Shown piece by piece: positions 42,077 through 55,000 of a stretch of DNA of 64,000 bases. A program made the position numbers and the translations under genes. Below the pieces are notes generated by a model, which was given only the letters and a program-made list of their open reading frames with translations, had not been told where the DNA came from and did not search any database. Origin of the DNA: Crotalaria pallida (lineage: Eukaryota > Streptophyta > Magnoliopsida > Fabales > Fabaceae); the NCBI GenBank assembly GCA_037953625.1, contig CM075652.1:80133501-80197500 (forward strand), given 5' to 3'. The first letter of the stretch is position 1, and the number at the start of each line of letters is the position of its first letter.

Positions 42077-43482
42077 CTGAAAAATGGTACGGAGGTGAGC
42101 ATTACACAGAACTTAAATAAGCAATTTCTAACATGACATACCGAACTACCAAGCCAAACACAAGTAGACAATTAGCATATGAATAACAAGTAACCAAACC
42201 ATATATCACATGCATACATCATCAGTTAGCTCGGTTCACATCATGTAATATTATTTAGCTCGGCTCACATCCTACCATCTAATTTAGCTCGGCTCACATC
42301 ATAACCTAGTTTGTCCATTACCTATTATCTATACCTCGGCACATCCTACAGATTCCCCTTATACTCTTTCCATAAATCTTACACTCGGCATCTCGGCCAC
42401 TATCCTCTCACCTCGGTAAACCATCTCTCTACCTCGGACTCATTACTCATTATTCCATTTTCACATAGTTTACAATCTTTTACTCTTCTCGGATGCATAC
42501 ACCCAGTGCATGTCTTCACCATTTAAGGTCGGATATCGGAGTGTCATCCATAACTGCGAGTACCCAGTACCCGTCTTACAGCTGCACATACCCGGTATGC
42601 GTCTGACGCGATCAATGCACGCACCCAGTACGCGTCTTCTATGACCAGGAGCACTACCGCCGATCATTCTATGGAGTAAGGAGTGTCCATAACTGCGAGC
42701 ACCCAGTACTCGTCTTACAGCGGCGCATCTCGGCGACTTAAGCGATCAATGCACGCACCCAGTATGCGTCTGCTATGACCAGGAACACATCCCACCGATT
42801 CCGTTGTCGGAACCCTGTGTGAATCATAACTGCGAGTACCCAGTACCCATCTTACAGCTGCACATACCCAGTATGTGTCTGACACGATCAATGCACGCAC
42901 CTGGTACCCGTCTGCTATGACCCGATCACAGAGCCATTTCTCTTTTATTCCTCTTATCCTTTTAACCATTTTAGTTCGGCCCATCTCGGCTCAACCTCTT
43001 AATCTCTTTAACCATTTATTTAGCTCGGCCTCTCTCGGCTCAACCCTTTAACCATTCCCCTTTCCATTAACCTTTCTCATTATCTGACTTATTACTCTAT
43101 CTCTCCTCCTTTCCATCTCTACCATTTTCTCATACCCATTCCCAACGTCACTCAGCTCGGCCACAGACATGAATCATAAATATCAAAGTTCATAAACATT
43201 TATACACAAAGTTCATAAACACTTATACAACAACAACAACAATAAGAATCAAAGCATTCAACCAATCCATCATGTAAATACCAACATAGAGCACAAAATA
43301 ATATTCCTCCCTACTTCAAACTCACGTTTCTAATTCATTTATTAGTTCCCTTTTTACCCTTTTTACCATTTCCTTTCTAAGATCAACCTAGATCCATTTC
43401 CCTAATCTAACACCCACTCTTAGTACCCTTTATGAGAACCCTAAAAACCCAAACTCAAGTAGAGGTAACACTCACTCCTTAC
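42077..43482 (-). other. Predicted LTR-internal intron, left LTR of D
   Basis: Minus-strand donor TTTTAG/GTAAGG (GTAAGG at 43477-43482) and acceptor ATTTTTCAG/GTACTGAG (42077). The right copy is 49397-50797. It encloses the CC(A/G)-centred palindromes of D. Inferred from consensus and recurrence only. Confidence 0.45.
42560..42877 (-). repeat. CC(A/G)-centred palindromes in LTR D
   Basis: GTAC-CCA-GTAC (42560-42570 and 42836-42846), CATAC-CCG-GTATG (42587-42599) and CACATAC-CCA-GTATGTG (42861-42877), embedded in diverged tandem repeats with CGATCAATGCACGC and CATAACTGCGAG. The right LTR has the same block near 49870-50230. Centre and layout recall the E hairpins, but the arms are different. 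Confidence 0.85.
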
Positions 43483-44397
43483 CTAAAACCGTGAGAGATA
43501 AGAGTTGAGAGTTTGAGAATGGCTTCCTTGATGCTTGACCTCTTGAGCTTAACACCCCTTGAATCTTTTTCTCCAAGCTGCCACGAGTTCCTCCAAGCTG
43601 CACCCAACTCCATGGCGGTCCAGGGACCCCAGAACGGAAAAGAGGACGGCGGACAGGAGGTTTCCGGTTGGTGGAAGAGAGGGAGGAAGAAGGTGGGTTG
43701 GGGTTTGGTTGCTGGATTTCAGAGAAGAAAATGAGGGAGAACAATGAGAGAGACGAAGGAGAAAGACAGTGAGAATGCAAAGTGTGTTATGGGGTGTATT
43801 TGGGTTTTCTTTTATTCATTTGAGGGAAACATTTGTGTGGTCCTCATTGGAGGCTTCTTGGGGAAGCTAGAATGTGTGGAAAGGATTCATTGGCTTCCAA
43901 AGGAAGCCATGAATAGTACATTGAAAGGGACATAAAGCAATGAAAGTGACATAAAGTGAATGACAATGACATAAAGTGAAGGATAGTACCGTACGGACGG
44001 TACGAAAATCAAAGGGTTAACAGCTCCACATGAGCTCGCACGGAGGAGCTAGGACGTGTCGGCTCGGGTACGTCGGCTAGGATATGTTGGCTCGGTTTTT
44101 AGGAACAGCAATAGTCCGAGCTTCCTTCTCAGATGATACTATGAGGTATGCTAAGGTCGGCTAATCCGGACTGGACAATAGGTTTCGTGTTTGGTTCCCA
44201 TCCAGCTCGGTTCATATGCACACAATCTCATCTAGCTCGGCCGGGATCGGACCGAGGTCCTATACTTACATCCTAGGTCGGCCTATGCTCATACTACCCT
44301 TCTAACCTTGTACAATTTCTAAGGCTTAATCCTATCCTTAAATAAATATTTATATACTAAAATTATATTATTTAATATTAATTTTCAGGATGTTACA

Positions 44398-44412
44398 TTC
44401 CTCTCCCACTTA
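44398..44412 (-). promoter_or_regulatory. Polypurine tract of D
   Basis: Minus strand TAAGTGGGAGAGGAA abuts the 3' LTR (left, ends 44397), preceded by TTTCGAGGACGAAATTCC. Confidence 0.88.
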
Positions 44413-44433
44413 CAGGAATTTCGTCCTCGAAAT

Positions 44434-45498
44434 TTAGTCAGCATTGAACAGTTGCGGATATGACTGCTTCATCTTTTCCTCGAGTTCCCAAGTAGCTTCC
44501 TCCACATCATTCCAATTCCAGACGACCTTGACCAAAGAGATTTCCTTCCCTCTGAGTCGTCTGACTCGTCTGTCCTCAACTCGGACTGGGAGGACTTCGA
44601 AGGTCAGGTTGTCCTGTAGCGGCAACTCGTCCACTGCTATCACATGCGAGGGATCGTGAAGGTACCTCCTAAGTTGCGAGACGTGAAAGACATCATGGAG
44701 CTTAGACAAGTGCGGAGGTAGAGCAATTCTGTAAGCTACTGGTCCGACCTTCTCCTATATCTGGTATGGTCCGACAAACCGAGGGGTTAACTTCTTTGAT
44801 TTAATAGCTCGGCCGATACCCGTTATAGGGGATACCCGAAGGAATACATGATCTCCCTCGATGAAGTTCAAGGGTTTCCTTCTCTTGTCGGCATAGCTCT
44901 TCTGTTGGTCCTGAGCTGCTTTCATCTTTCCTTGTATCATTCGGATCTTCTCGATCGTCTCATGAACAATGTCACGACCAATCAACAAGTTTTCTCCTAT
45001 CTGGAACCAGCATAACGGCGTCCGACATTTCCGACCATAAAGTTCTTCGAAAGGAGCCATCCCGATACTCGAATGGAAACTGTTGTTGTAGGTAAACTCG
45101 ACCAAGGGAAGAAGTTCTTCCCAACTTTCCGACTGTTCAAGCACACATGTTCTCAGCAAGTCCTCAAGAGTCTGAATGGTGCGCTCGGATTGTCCATCGG
45201 TTTGAGGATGATAAGTTGTTCTAAACCTCAACTTTGTATCCATAGCTTGTTGTAAACTCTGCCAAAATCGGGATAAGAAACGAGGATCACGGTCCGACAC
45301 GATACTACTCGGAACCCCATGAAGTCTGACAATATCCTTTATGTACAGTTGTGTCAGCTTCTCCAAGCTGTACTTCATGCTGATCAGCAGGAAATGGGCA
45401 CACTTTGTAAGTCGGTCCACCACAACCCAAATGGCTTCCTGCCCTGATCTCGTCCTTGGTAGACCCGATACAAAATCTATCGAAATGTTGTCCCACTT
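44434..45498 (-). pseudogene. pol: Integrase core and chromodomain of D
   Basis: In the same frame as the upstream gag-pol but separated from it by a TGA (45499-45501). DDE integrase motifs are MVDRLTKCAHF, SDRDPRF and E in GQSERTIQTLED, then FVGPYQI, where a TAG at 44755-44757 interrupts. The final part carries LSKLHDVFHVSQLRRY and a chromodomain-like tail (RRLRGKEISLVKVVW, EEATWELEEKMKQSYP) ending with TAA at 44434-44436. Only nonsense codons, no frameshifts, separate these parts. Confidence 0.93.
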
Positions 45499-48285
45499 TC
45501 ATTGTGGAATCTCCAAGGATTTGAGTAATCCTTCTGGTTTCTGATGCTCGATCTTGGCTTTCTGACATGTCAAGCACCGAGACACATAATCGGCCACGTC
45601 GGTCTTCAACTTCGGCCACCAAAATAACCTCTTCAGATCCTGGTACATCTTTGTGGCACCTGGATGAAGACTCATCTTCGTCTTGTGGGCTTCTTCCATT
45701 AACTCTCTTCGGACTTCAAAGTCCATAGGAATGCAAACTCGGCCCCAAAATTGTACGAGACCATCGGGTCCTTTAGTGAAGTCGGGTTCATCCTTGTCTC
45801 CTGCTCTTTCTAGTAGCTTCTGGAGTTCTAGGTCGGCAGCCTGTCTTTCCTTGATGAAACCCACAAAATCATTGATTACTTGCAGCATTTCCAGGACAAC
45901 ACTGTTTTCCTTCTTCTGTATGCCGAGGTTATGGTCGCTAAACTCCTGCATCAACTGCATCTCTCGGACCATCATATTGCTCAGATGAAGGCTCTTTCTG
46001 CTTAGGGCGTCGGCCACAACGTTGGCTTTTCTGGGATGATAGTGCAAATTGAAATCATAGTCCTTCAAGAATTCTACCCATCTGCGCTGCCTCATGTTCA
46101 GTTCATTCTGGTCGAACAGGTAGCCGAGACTCTTGTGGTCACTGAACACTTCAAACTTCGTGCCATACAGGTAGTGTCTCCAAATCTTAAGGGCGAACAC
46201 CACAGCTGCCAATTCAAGATCATGGGTGGGGTAATTCTGCTCGTGTTGCCGAAGTTGCCGAGAGGCATAAGCCACCACTTTTCCCTGCTGCATCAACACA
46301 CAGCCGAGACCCTGCTTCGAGGTGTCACAAAACACGTCAAAGGCTTTGGTCGGATCGAGCAAAATCAACACGGGCGAGCTCGTCAACCTTTTCTTTAGCT
46401 CTTGGAAGCTCTTCTCGCACACCTTGGACCATTGGTAGGGTGCATCCTTCCTGGTTAACGAAGTCAACGGTAAAGCCAGTTTAGAGAATCCTTCAATGAA
46501 TCTCCTGTAGTACCCTGCAAGACATAGGAAACTCCTGATCTCGGTTACCGAGGTGGGTCTCTCCCACTTAAGTACCGCTTCCACCTTGGAGGGGTCAACT
46601 GCTACACCGTGCTCGGATATCACATGTTCGAGGAAATGAACCTCGTTGAGCCAAAAGCTGCACTTAGAGAGCTTAGCGTAGAGATTCTTATCCTTCAAAA
46701 CCTGCAACACCGTTCTCAGATGCTGCTCGTGTTCGCTCGGACTTCGAGAGTAGATGAGGATGTCGTCGATGAAAACTATTACAAACGAATCCAGGTAAGG
46801 TCGGAAGATCCTATTCATGTAGTCCATGAAGATGGAAGGAGCGTTGGTAAGTCCGAAGGGCATAACCACATACTCAAAATGCCCATACCTCGTCCTGAAG
46901 GCTGTCTTCGGTATGTCTTCTTCTCGGACTCGGATCTGGTGGTATCCAGATCGGAGGTCTATCTTTGAGAACACCAACGCTCCCTTGAGTTGGTCCAATA
47001 AGTCGTCAATCCGAGGGAGGGGGTATTTGTTCTTCACCGTTACCGCGTTGAGCATTCTATAGTCGGTGCACATTCTGAGGCTACCATCTTTCTTTTTAAC
47101 AAACAATATCGGAGCTCCCCAAGGTGACACACTTGGTCGGATTAGCTTTTTGGCCAAAAGTTCTTCCAGTTGTTTCTTAAGCTCTTCTAGCTCGGGAGGT
47201 GCCATTCGGTACGGAGCAATTGAGATCGGGCCAGTTCCTGGAAGAAGGTCTATACTGAACTCTACTTCCCTGCTTGGCGGTAAGCTAGGCATTTCGTCCG
47301 AGAAAACCTTTGGAAATTCTCCGACCACAGGAATTTGGTCTAAGGTTGGTTCCTCTGTTGTCTCTAACTTCGCAACAGAAGGGCCACTAAAGATTACGGT
47401 CTTTTCTCGGCAATCGAGTAGGACATGGTGTTGAGACATCCAGTCCATGTCGAGGATAATATCTAGCTTGGTTAAGGGTACACAAATCAAATTGACTTTA
47501 AATTCCCTGCCTAATACTTGGATAGGACACTCTAGACACATTTTAGAAGTGATTACAGAAGAATTGGTTGGGGTAGAAATGGATAGTTTGTAAGGCATTT
47601 CTACTGGGGATAGTTTTAGTCTGTTCATACAGTCAAGGGAAATGAAAGAATGTGTGGCTCCACAATCAAATAACACAGCACATGTAATGCTGTCTACTTG
47701 ACAAGTACCTCGGATCAGCTCGTCAACATCAGTCACCTCTTCACCATCCATGGTATAAACTTTGCCCCTCTGCATTGGTCGGTTAACACCGGTCTGTTGA
47801 GCCTTGGTCACATTGACCTCTTCCTTCACAATATTCTCGGTACACCGAGCTGCAAAATGACCAGGCTTGCCACATCGGAAACAGGATCCTCTTGCTCTGG
47901 TCGGATCCAGACTCCAACATTCACCCCTGTGCTGTCTCCCGCAGTGTTGGCATATCGGATAAGGGCCAGAAACAACCACCATCTGACCACCGCTCCTCGG
48001 AGCTGTTGACATTCTGGAGTTCGGATTCACATAAGGAGCAGATCTCGGAGCAACTCCTTTTCCCCTGATCGGCCCCACTGTCTTTTGTGCAGACTTGTTC
48101 CGCTTTCCGTCAGCTTTCCTCTTGAGCCCCTTCTCATAGGTGCTAGCCATGTTCACCAATTGCGAGAGATTGGCCACGTTCTGATATTCGAATGCGAGCC
48201 GAATATCATCACGGAGACCAGATTCAAACTTGATGCACTTGGTACGCTCATCAGCATCTCGGTAGCTTCCTGAATAACGGATCAA
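45499..48285 (-). pseudogene. pol: Gag C-term, protease, RT, RNase H and integrase N-term of D, 928 aa
   Basis: Long continuous part of the polyprotein. By residue: zinc knuckle CFRCGKPGHFAARC 135-148; protease site DCG at 207-209 (family usually DSG/DTG); RT from about 380, with SKIDLRSGYHQ near 440 and catalytic FIDD at 505-508; RNase H with FCDTSKQG near 652, SDHKSL and ADALSRK near 758; integrase zinc region H867/H874/C904/C907. A TAG (48295-48297) precedes it and a TGA ends it. The frame is preserved across the entire 4.4-kb coding region. The protease substitution and the stops argue that this copy is inactive. Confidence 0.94.
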
Positions 48286-48294
48286 ATCCTCGAA

Positions 48295-48825
48295 CTAAGC
48301 GGCATATTCCCCGACACTCAAGTTCCTCTGCTCCAGCTTGAGGAAAGCAAGCTCCTTCTCTCTCCTGACATCCTCGGGAAAGTACTTTCCGAGGAATCGA
48401 GCTCGGAACAAATCCCAAGTAATGGCTTCATTAGCCGCTTCCAGTCCACGGCTCTGCTGCTCCCACCAGTGTTCGGCTTCACTAGCCAGCACAAACTCGG
48501 CCAACCTCACCCTGTACTCATAGGGCGGTTGCAGAGATCGGAAAATCTTCTCGATGTCTTGGAGCCATCTCTGAGCTCCATCAGGATTGTAACCCCCTTC
48601 AAACCGAGGTGGTTCGTTCTTCCTAAATCGGCTCATCCAGTCAATCTCGACCGGAGCCGGAGGTTGAGGCTGAAGGGCTGCAGCTGCAGCTGCTGCGGCT
48701 ACGGCGATGTTCTGAGCGAGGTTCTCAGCCTGATTCTGCTGAGCCTGCGCTTGGTTCTGCTGCAGTTGAACCAGAGTTTCCAATACGGCAGCAATTCGGT
48801 CGTTTTCGGCTCTTCTCCCAGCCAT
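48295..48825 (-). pseudogene. gag: N-terminal Gag of D, cut by a stop after 176 codons
   Basis: Starts MAGRRAENDR. Gln-rich and Ala-rich stretches (residues about 18-60) are followed by a retrotransposon Gag domain (PPRFEGGYNPDGAQRWL, AEHWWEQQ, KYFPEDVRREKE, LSVGEYAA). A TAG at 48295-48297 interrupts the domain; the next codons (from 48285) continue it in the same frame. Confidence 0.92.
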
Positions 48826-49010
48826 GCTCTTCGGTCATGGAGAGAAAGCCAATTAACTTCCGAATTAATCAAGTAAATATATATATATATAAACATATAT
48901 ACCTATGAGCTCTATTGTCTAACTTAGACTTCTAGAATTTACTTATTTGTCACTCTCTTGGTGAGTAACCACTGGAGTCCTTTGCAACTCCAATAGGCCG
49001 AGGAGAAACT

Positions 49011-49022
49011 GCTCTGATACCA
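49011..49022 (-). promoter_or_regulatory. Primer-binding site of D
   Basis: Minus strand TGGTATCAGAGC, four bases from the 5' LTR (starts 49027). Confidence 0.93.
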
Positions 49023-52000
49023 AAAATGTAACACCCTATATAATAATTACCCTTAATTACCCCAAAATTAGGATTTAAAATTTTTTTTAAAAAAAATGAA
49101 TATGATATTTCCTTTCATTAATAACAAGAACATTAGAGTTAATAAAGCGGAAGATTTAAATGCATCAAATACATAAAGTATGAGTTTAGGTACACTCAGT
49201 TCGGCCAATTAAAATAACAAAACATTGTTTTAGCTCGGCCCAACTGGGTAATCCGAGGTCAAAAATACAAAAGAGTGTTTTAGCTCGGCCCAACTGGCCG
49301 AGACCCAACAAATTCTCCTACTCTAAATAACTTACTCTCCCTGTGAGGGAGAGTGATCCTGCTCGGCCGGGGACTGCGTCTGCTCGAGCTCAGTACCTGA
49401 AAAATGGTAAGGAGGTGAGCATTACACAGAACTTAAATAAGCAGTTTCTAACATGACATACCGAACTACCAAGCCAAACACAAGTAGTCAATTAGCATAT
49501 AAATAACAAGTAACCAAACCATATATCACATGCATACATCATCATTTAGCTCGGTTCACATCATGTAATATTATTTAGCTCGGCTCACATCCTACCATCT
49601 AATTTAGCTCGGCTGACATCATAACCTAGTTTGTCCATTACCTATTAGTTATACCTCGGCACATCCTACAGATTCCCCTTATACTCTTTCCATAAATCTT
49701 ACACTCGGCATCTCGGCCACTATCCTCTCACCTCGGTAAACCATCTCTCTACCTCGGACTCATTACTCATTATTCCATTTTCACATAGTTTACAATCTTT
49801 TACTCTTCTCAGATGCATACACCCAGTGCATGTCTTACACCATTTAAGGTCGGATATCGGAGTGTCATCCATAACTGCGAGTACCCAGTACCCGTCTTAC
49901 AGCACATACCCGGTATGCGTCTGACGCGATCAATGCACGCACCCAGTACGCGTCTTCTATGACCAGGAGCACTACCGCCGATCATTCTATGGAGTAAAGA
50001 GTGTCCATAACTGCGAGCACCCAGTACTCGTCTTACAGCGGCGCATCTCGGTGACTTACGCGATCAATGCACGCACCCAGTACGCGTCTGGTATGACCAG
50101 GAACACATCCCACCGATTCCGTTCTCGGAACCCTATGTGAATCATAACTGCGAGTACTCAGTACCCGTCTTACAGCTGCACATACCCAGTATGCGTCTGA
50201 CACGATCAATGCACGCACCCGGTACGCGTCTGCTATGACCCGATCACACAGCCATTTCTCTTTTATTCCTCTTATCCTTTTAACCATTTTAGTTCAGCCC
50301 ATCTCGGCTCAACCTCTTAATCTCTTTAACCATTTATTTAGCTCGGCCTCTCTCGGCTCAACCCTTTAACCATTCCCCTTTCCATTAACCTTTCTCATTA
50401 TCTGACTTATTACTCTATCTCTCCTACTTTCCATCTCTACCATTTTCTCATACCCATTCCCAACGTCACTCAGCTCGGCCACAGACATGAATCATAAATA
50501 TCAAAGCTCATAAACATTTATACACAAAGTTCATAAACACTTATACAACAACAACAATAAGAATCAAAGCATTCAACCAATCCATCATGTAAATACCAAC
50601 ATATAGCACAAAATAATATTCCTCCCTACTTCAAACTCATGTTTCTAATTCATTTATTAGTTCCCTTTTTACCCTTTTTACCATTTCCTTTCTAACATCA
50701 ACCTAGATCCATTTCCCTAATCTAACACCCACTCTTAGTACCCTTTATGAGCACCCAAGAAACCCAAACTCAAGTAGAGGTAACACTCACTCCTTACCTC
50801 AAACCGTGAGAGATAAGAGTTGAGAGTTTGAGAATGGCTTCCTTGATGCTTGACCTCTTGAGCTTAACACCCCTTGAATCTTTTTCTCCAAGCTGCCACG
50901 AGTTCCTCCAAGCTGCACCCAACTCCACGGCAGTCCAGGGACCCCAGAACGGAAAAGAGGACGGCGGACAGGAGGTTTCCGGTTGGTGGAAGAGAGGGAG
51001 GAAGAAGGTGGGTTGGGGTTTGGTTGCTGGATTCAAAGAAGAAAATGAGGGAGAACAATGAGAGAGACGAAGGAGAAAGAGAGTGAGAATGCAAAGTGTG
51101 TTATGGGGTGTATTTGGGTTTTCTTTTATTCATTTGAGGGAAACATTTGTGTGGTCCTCATTGGAGGCTTCTTGGGGAACCTAGAATGTGTGGACAGGAT
51201 TCATTGGCTTCCAAAGGAAGCCATGAATAGTACATTGAAAGGGACATAAAGCAATGAAAGTGACATAAAGTGAATGACAATGACATAAAGTGAAGGATAG
51301 TACCGTACGGACGGTACGAAAATCAAAGGGTTAACAGCTCCACATGAGCTGGCACGGAGGAGCTAGGACGTGTCGGCTCGGGTACGTCGGCTAGGATACG
51401 TCGGCTCGGTTTGTAGGAACAGCAGTAGTCTGAGCTTCCTTCTCGGATGATACTATGAGGTATGCTAAGGTCGGCTAATCCGGACTGGACAACAGGTTCC
51501 GTGTTTGGTTCCCATCCAGCTTGGTTCATATGCACACAATCTCATCTAGCTCGGCCGGGATCGGACCGAGGTCCTATACTTACATCCTAGGTCGGCCTAT
51601 GCTCATACTACCCTTCTAACCTTGTACAATTTCTAAGGCTTAATCCTATCCTTAAATAAATATTTATATACTAAAATTATATTATTTAATATTAATTTTC
51701 AGGATGTTACATGAACAGATTTGAAACCAAAAGGGTTTGTGTGCTTACCAAAATCGAGCTTCAAAGTCAGCTCCAGAAACCAGAAGTCGAGGTTTGACAG
51801 CACCAACACCTCAACTTGGCAAGCTTCGTTCTCAAACTCCAGGAACTCTCAGCTCACAATCTTTATACCAATACAAAGCCCTTGATGTGAGCTTTGTAAC
51901 AGTGTATCACTCGTTTCCTAACTCTCAACACAGAAGAAGAATCGCACAAGACAAATCAAGAACCCTAGAATAAGGATTTCCCAACCAACACTCACAAAAC

Positions 52001-52023
52001 CTTGATTCAGATCTCAATCCAAG

Positions 52024-52033
52024 CCTTTTATAG
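52024..52033 (-). promoter_or_regulatory. TATA box of LTR E2
   Basis: Minus strand CTATAAAAGG, about 130-160 bp downstream of two AACCGGTT octamers; E1 has the counterpart at 62914-62926. Confidence 0.6.
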
Positions 52034-55000
52034 ATGAATTCAAACAGCATGCAAGGCGACACGCGTTCCTCAGCGTGATTTGAGTGGGATTCGTGGCAAT
52101 TTTTCGATTAATTGGGTGATTATTCATCAAAATCCACTAACCCAGATTCTAAGTTCATCGTGTAACCGGTTACATAGCCCTTCTAACCGGTTACATACTG
52201 ATAAAATTCAAAAATTAATAATTTAATTACTCTTTCTTCAAAAACCTTTTTAATATTGCAATTAGGTCCCAACCCAAGGACTAAATTACAATATTCACAT
52301 TTTTGTACAAAATAACCATATAAAAATATATCTATATAAAAATACATAATGTACAAAAACTAAAACCTTCAAAACCAATATAAATCAATTATAAAATAAT
52401 TGTTATAATTAATTTCTTGGTTATTTGGGAGACGAAAATTAGGGGTGTTACACTATCTTTTATGTAATTGTACTTAAGATGTAGATGGATGTCATACTAT
52501 TGCTATTTTGGCCCTGTTGGCTCTGGATGAAATGAATATATATTAATTCCACAGGTTACAGGATGTAACATCCCGCATTTTCTGGACTCAAATAAATCAA
52601 TGAGATTTTATTTTAAAGAGAATTTTGAGGATTTAAGAAGGATTTTTGGATGAATGTTTTAGAAAATGATTTTGAATTTATGAGAATTAAGTAATGGTTT
52701 TGTTATTTGAGATTTCTCAAAGAAATGAGTTTTTCCTTTATGATCAAAATGAATTTGATAACTTTGAAAGTGCATATCTTTTCAACCGTAACTCGGAAAA
52801 TTATGATCTTTATATGAAAACGATCGCGTTGAAAAGTAGAATTTAAATATTTAATTTTTAAAATTTTCTGGGTTGATTTGCAAAAATTTATCTTGGAGTA
52901 TTTAAAGGACGAATTTTGAAAGTATTGAGTAGTGAAATTGATTTGAGGCTTCAAATAAATTATTCCTTTTGAAGATTTTTGATTTATGTGAAAATATGAT
53001 TTTATAAAATAAAGTGAAGTTCATATTTAAAGCTAAATAGTACAGTTTATTAAAAGTGTATCTTTGGAATTTTTGAGTTTGTGAACATTTGTATTTTCTT
53101 ATCATAAGAGTGAAATAAATTGCATGCAAATTTAAATAGTAAATTTGAGATAAATGAGTGCATGATTTGATATGAATGTGAGTATGTGTGTGATGCATGA
53201 TAATGCCCTAAAGTATTGTATGTATGTTTGATTGTGTGTTAGATGTATGCATTAAATTTTTAAAAGATTCCATGATTTAATTTGGTATGTTTGAACTTGT
53301 TTTCTTTCAATCAAAATGAAAGGAAATTTTATTCTCTCCTATGTGTGTGTATTCGGCCATGAGGGAACCGACGAGAACCAAGTGGAGTTTATTTTCTTAA
53401 GCATTAAGAAAGTGAGAATTAAAGGAAATTAGTATGAAGAGTAAGGTGGTGAGAGTTATGATGGGTAGTAAGACCTTTTCCCCTAAATCCCTCCACATTG
53501 TCTCACCAAGACAAGACCCTTCCCATGCAACAAATTGGTTGGACATTTTTGCTCTTGGAGTTGCACCTAGGACCGAGGTTAGAAGAGGAAATTCCACACC
53601 CTTGCCTTTGCCTATATGTAGCCGTGTGAGTGGGAGAGTGTTGGCTAGTGATTCATTTTCGTTTACTTCATTTCATTTCCTTTCCTCCACAAACACACTT
53701 GGTCCAAGAGCAACATTAAGCTCTTGAGACCCATAGAGAAATAGAGTTAGGCCGAGAGAGGAGAAGAGGAGAGGGAGAGTGGAATCCCAAACTCTTGACC
53801 TAATACCCTTAATTTCTTCCTTCACACACTTCAATCTTCAAAGACTAAAAAGAAAATCACCCATCAACCTAAAGGAGAGGAGGCCCAAGCAAACCCTAGG
53901 AGAAGGAGAGAGATTTGAAGCTTGAAGTTAGAGTTTTGTTTAAGGTAGTTGTTTAAGAGAGAGTTTTAGTGTAATAATTTCTATGTTGTAAAGGGCTCTA
54001 TGATGAACTTTATTTAAGCTTAAAAGTTTGTGATGCATGTGTGTGTTTTTGAATGATCTTGAAGATTAATTTACATGCATGTTCTTTCTAAGCCTTGATC
54101 TTGAATATTTGTGCTTGAAAGCTTTGATCTTTAACTTGTAACTCTTCTTCATCACGGTTTTGTGTAAGGTTTGTGTTTAAACTCATGTATTTGCCTTGAT
54201 CTTCTCTTGCATGTCATGATTGGTGGTTGATCTTTGAAAAAGCAAGGAACTTGAGTTTTGCATGTTTGTTTTGAGTGAAAAGATTTGGTTTTTCCTTAAT
54301 GCATGTCACGATTTCAAGGAGAAAGTGAGATTGACAAGTTTTAAAAATGATTTTTGTCCAAAAAGGATTTAAAACAATACTTTGTGTGTGTGATGATGAT
54401 GATGATGATTCGGTTGGTGTTTTGAGAAAGAAAATTGTACTTTAAAGTTTTGCAAAATAAGAACATGATATGATCTATGAGTTTTAATCTTTGCATGTGA
54501 AAATAAAATCTAAAGATCTTGCCTTTTTGCATGATGTCATTCGGCCAAGCCTAGGGAAAATAGAAAATCATGTTTGATCATTATTTTAGTTGCATGCATG
54601 ATGAGATTTATGTGATTCAAAGATTTAAAGTACATGCATGAAATCATTAAAGGTTTGAAAGATAAAGATCTTAATATGACACTTGATTTTTATTGTGATG
54701 AAATAAGTTAAAGAAATGAAATTTAAGATTTTTAAAATTTTTGCATGAAGCTCACGGTTTTACCCTCATAAATATCAAAGTTAGTTCATTTTGTTTTGCA
54801 TGTGTGTTTTATTGAGAGACTTATGGATTTTAAACCTATGGGAGCTTGAAACCTTTGATTAAAAACTTGAAAGTGATTTTTGTGTTCCATTCGGTTTTGG
54901 AACAAGTTTTACTCAAAGTTATTTTCATCTTCTGTGTTATGAGTTTAGCTTTGAACAAATAACATTGATTTGGTACATCGCTATATTGTTGAAAGTTTGA

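Larger units (their letters stand above)
41708..51711 (-). mobile_element. Gypsy element D (Tekay/Del-like chromovirus), near-intact structure
   Basis: Complete 10,004-bp element with TG..CA LTRs 41708-44397 (2,690 bp) and 49027-51711 (2,685 bp), duplication TGAAC at 41703-41707 and 51712-51716, a PBS, one long gag-pol frame and a PPT. LTRs differ by scattered substitutions and small indels, so it is younger than G and E2, in which it sits. The LTRs and coding region are unusually rich in CTCGG/CCGAG. No LTR ORF of the C/E1/F type is present. Confidence 0.95.
39368..52452 (-). mobile_element. Solo LTR E2 (minus sense), interrupted by D; lacks the LTR ORF
   Basis: Starts TGTAACACTCC and ends GGGGTGTTACA, flanked by CTATC at 39363-39367 and 52453-52457, with no internal region. 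Net length about 3,076 bp once D and one TSD copy are removed. It aligns with E1 from the acceptor region to the other end, including hairpins, octamers, donor GAG/GTAAGG (GTAAGG is minus strand 41513-41518) and TATA (52024-52033). It lacks the ORF and TA run of E1: the acceptor is followed by GTGTTG, not GTGATG, and only the first few codons (VYLAC-like) resemble the ORF before a stop. Confidence 0.9.

Noticed and set aside
43472..43780. Overlapping frames on both strands around the leader of LTR D
   Set aside because: Several short frames overlap the predicted exon and donor; they occur in both LTRs because these are copies, and no frame is preferred.
53434..53727. 97-codon frame in LTR J
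   Set aside because: It lies in the leader of the LTR, has no recognisable motif, no homolog elsewhere in the window and no acceptor-linked start.
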